A DNA stretch of 64,000 nt from Parapedobacter pyrenivorans_A (lineage in GTDB: Bacteria; Bacteroidota; Bacteroidia; Sphingobacteriales; Sphingobacteriaceae). The position numbers and the translations under genes were made by a program. The stretch is from assembly GCF_041925275.1 (NCBI RefSeq), contig NZ_JBHEUZ010000003.1, forward strand, positions 186,001 to 250,000. Reading direction: 5' to 3'. Below are positions 62,761-64,000 of the stretch, piece after piece. Within the stretch, counting starts at the first letter, position 1, and each line of letters starts with the position of its first letter. Under the pieces are notes generated by a model. The model had not been told where the DNA came from. It did no database searches and saw only the letters and a list, made by a program, of their open reading frames with translations.

Positions 62761-62842
62761 TGCGGAAGAAGGGACTCGAACCCCCACGCCTTGCGGCGCC
62801 AGATCCTAAGTCTGGTGCGGCTACCAATTACGCCACTTCCGC
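62761..62842 (-). tRNA. tRNA-Leu (anticodon TAG)
   Basis: Read on the minus strand: acceptor GCGGAAG with CTTCCGC, anticodon stem CCAGA/TCTGG around CTTAGGA, so anticodon TAG (plus positions 62806-62808). A variable arm and T arm GGGGGTTCGAGTCCC follow. CCA is not encoded. A promoter and a terminator flank it. Confidence 0.96.
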
Positions 62843-62863
62843 ATAGGATTTCTCTTTGGACTG

Positions 62864-62894
62864 CAAAAGTAGGGTTATTTCTTCAAACCAACAA
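62864..62894 (-). promoter_or_regulatory. Promoter of tRNA-Leu(UAG)
   Basis: On the minus strand TACTTTTG (62864-62871) is preceded by TTG at a 17-bp or 20-bp spacing (two overlapping candidates, 62889-62894). Confidence 0.7.
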
Positions 62895-62912
62895 TAACTT
62901 TTTGCTTTTTTG

Positions 62913-63857
62913 CTATTTGTCTTTTCGCCCGAACACCGAAAAATGCACATACCGGCTGGGACGGGCCTTCATATCGGCAATCAGTTCTTCCAGGTTTTTA
63001 GAAGCCTGGTTAAGATTATCGTATAGTTGCTCATCGTTCAATAGTTGGCCGATGGAACCCTGCCCTTGGTTGATGCGGTCGGTAATCGACTGGAAATCGG
63101 CCATCGCTTTATTCGCACTGGTGATGGTCTGTGCAAAATCGGCTTTTGCTACCTGGTCTGTGATGCTGTTCAAATTGGCCAGCACATTACCGATGCGTTC
63201 ATTGTTTTCTTTGAGGTTGTTGGTAATGGATTCCACATTCGCCACGATGTGGCTGATGCGGTTACGCTCGGAAACCACCAAGCCATCCAGCTGCCGGGTA
63301 ATACCCTCCAGGTTTTGGAGCGAATTGGCAATACTGTTGATACTACGGTTGAAATCACGCTGGAAATCTTTGTTGATCGTATTGTTGATGGAATTCAGTA
63401 CCGAGTCGAGCACCGCCGCGATGTCCTGCGCCTTCTTCTGTATCGGCTCTACCTGCTCCATGATGTTCTTCTGTATGCCGGCAGGCAGCTTGTCGCCATT
63501 TTTCGCATAGACGGCACTGTCGCCAAGCTCGAACACGATGGCTTTACCACCCAATAAATCGGTACTGGAAAGAAGCGCAACCGTGTTGGCCGGAACGGCG
63601 TAGTCTCGCTTTACCTTAAACTCCGTACGGATACGGCCATCTTGCTGTAATTCCATCTTCGAGACACGGCCGATCTGGTAGCCGTTTACCAAGATCGGTT
63701 TCGACTCAGTGAGGCCATCTACGCGGTCATAGATGGAATAAAGGGTGATTTCACGGCTAAACACATCGTTTCCCCGCAGAAAACTATACCCCAGAATCAA
63801 TATCGCGATGGCGACCACCGCCAATATCCCTACTTTGGTTTCGTTTGCTATTTTCAA
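62913..63857 (-). CDS. MlaD/MCE-domain protein
   Basis: A 314-residue protein anchored by one N-terminal helix (residues ~9-27), then an MCE domain (YDRVDGLTESKPILVNGYQIG; LLSSTDLLGGKAIVFELG). A long helical tail (residues ~135-300) probably forms the coiled-coil tube of this family. These proteins ferry phospholipids between the inner and outer membranes with an MlaE/MlaF-type ABC transporter; the transporter genes are not in this window. Confidence 0.92.
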   Translation of the reverse strand: MKIANETKVGILAVVAIAILILGYSFLRGNDVFSREITLYSIYDRVDGLTESKPILVNGYQIGRVSKMELQQDGRIRTEFKVKRDYAVPANTVALLSSTDLLGGKAIVFELGDSAVYAKNGDKLPAGIQKNIMEQVEPIQKKAQDIAAVLDSVLNSINNTINKDFQRDFNRSINSIANSLQNLEGITRQLDGLVVSERNRISHIVANVESITNNLKENNERIGNVLANLNSITDQVAKADFAQTITSANKAMADFQSITDRINQGQGSIGQLLNDEQLYDNLNQASKNLEELIADMKARPSRYVHFSVFGRKDK

Positions 63858-63961
63858 GAGTTCCCTTTCGTTTTAGTCTGTTAAGCTATTGCGCTAAGCT
63901 ATGAAAAGCTTATCAATAGTACAAAACAACTTTGATGCCGATATTGTTTAATATCCGGGCG

Positions 63962-64000
63962 TTATTGCCCGATTCGCTTCTTATACGCTTTGATGGCATC
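63962..64000 (-). CDS. C-terminal end of an unidentified gene cut by the window edge
   Basis: Thirteen codons in one minus-strand frame end at the TAA at 63962-63964, reading DAIKAYKKRIGQ. This looks like the end of a real protein. In related genomes an N-acetylmuramoyl-L-alanine amidase often lies next to the MCE gene, but 12 residues cannot confirm that. The 104-bp spacer down to the MCE gene holds nothing else I can name. Confidence 0.4.
   Translation of the reverse strand, partial: DAIKAYKKRIGQ

Noticed and set aside
62677..62787. N-terminal extension of trigger factor
   Set aside because: It would be read through a tRNA gene and its terminator.

Overview
The window is a 64 kb piece of a Bacteroidota chromosome, most likely from a Sphingobacteriaceae-like soil or water organism. 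The evidence is a SusC/SusD outer-membrane pair, a Bacteroidota-type short AMP nucleosidase, DUF4290, a MurA with Asp in place of the active-site Cys, and promoters of the TAnnTTTG type with no clear Shine-Dalgarno sites. The genus cannot be fixed from the sequence alone.

Layout. 1-5.1 kb: a SusD-like lipoprotein (cut by the window edge) and its SusC/RagA TonB-dependent receptor, then a 540-bp AT-rich control region and a small XRE-type regulator. 5.4-29.6 kb: mostly housekeeping genes: serS, rsmI, a LacI-type regulator, a YbiT-like ABC-F protein, holA, clpP-clpX, AMP nucleosidase, a cystathionine beta-synthase-type enzyme, YceI, the block dnaB-pcrA-DUF4290-murA, argS with two oxidoreductase genes, and an arginine-decarboxylase-type gene. 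29.7-38.6 kb: behind a tRNA-Ser lies an accessory stretch, partly AT-rich, of small stand-alone genes: DinB-like, Tag, MarR, rifampin ADP-ribosyltransferase Arr, a secreted beta-helix protein, DUF1801, a pentapeptide-repeat protein, two methyltransferases, a GNAT and a damaged YdeI-family gene. 38.6-45.4 kb: an exported sugar isomerase/oxidoreductase pair, an MFS carrier, a transaldolase-like aldolase, a Fur-family repressor and a large MscS channel. 45.9-51.3 kb: pbpC, a 3'-5' exonuclease and RNase R. 51.4-57.8 kb: a TetR-regulated RND efflux operon (tetR, outer-membrane channel, adaptor, pump). 57.8-64 kb: two tRNA-Leu genes, DUF202, an S9 peptidase, an NlpE/META lipoprotein, trigger factor and an MCE-domain protein.

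The most unusual signal is not a gene. Five intergenic spots carry short phase-perfect tandem arrays with a unit of 7 bp (one sub-array has 8 bp), with different unit sequences at different loci. They abut coding ends; at two loci the stop codon of the upstream gene lies inside the array, and two loci 28 kb apart share an identical 15-mer. Other points worth checking are a 176-bp foldback element at 8.5 kb, an ABC-F protein whose second nucleotide site has lost its P-loop, a 5'-terminal hairpin on the decarboxylase mRNA, probable leaderless starts, and several predicted resistance traits (Arr, Cys-to-Asp MurA, RND pump).
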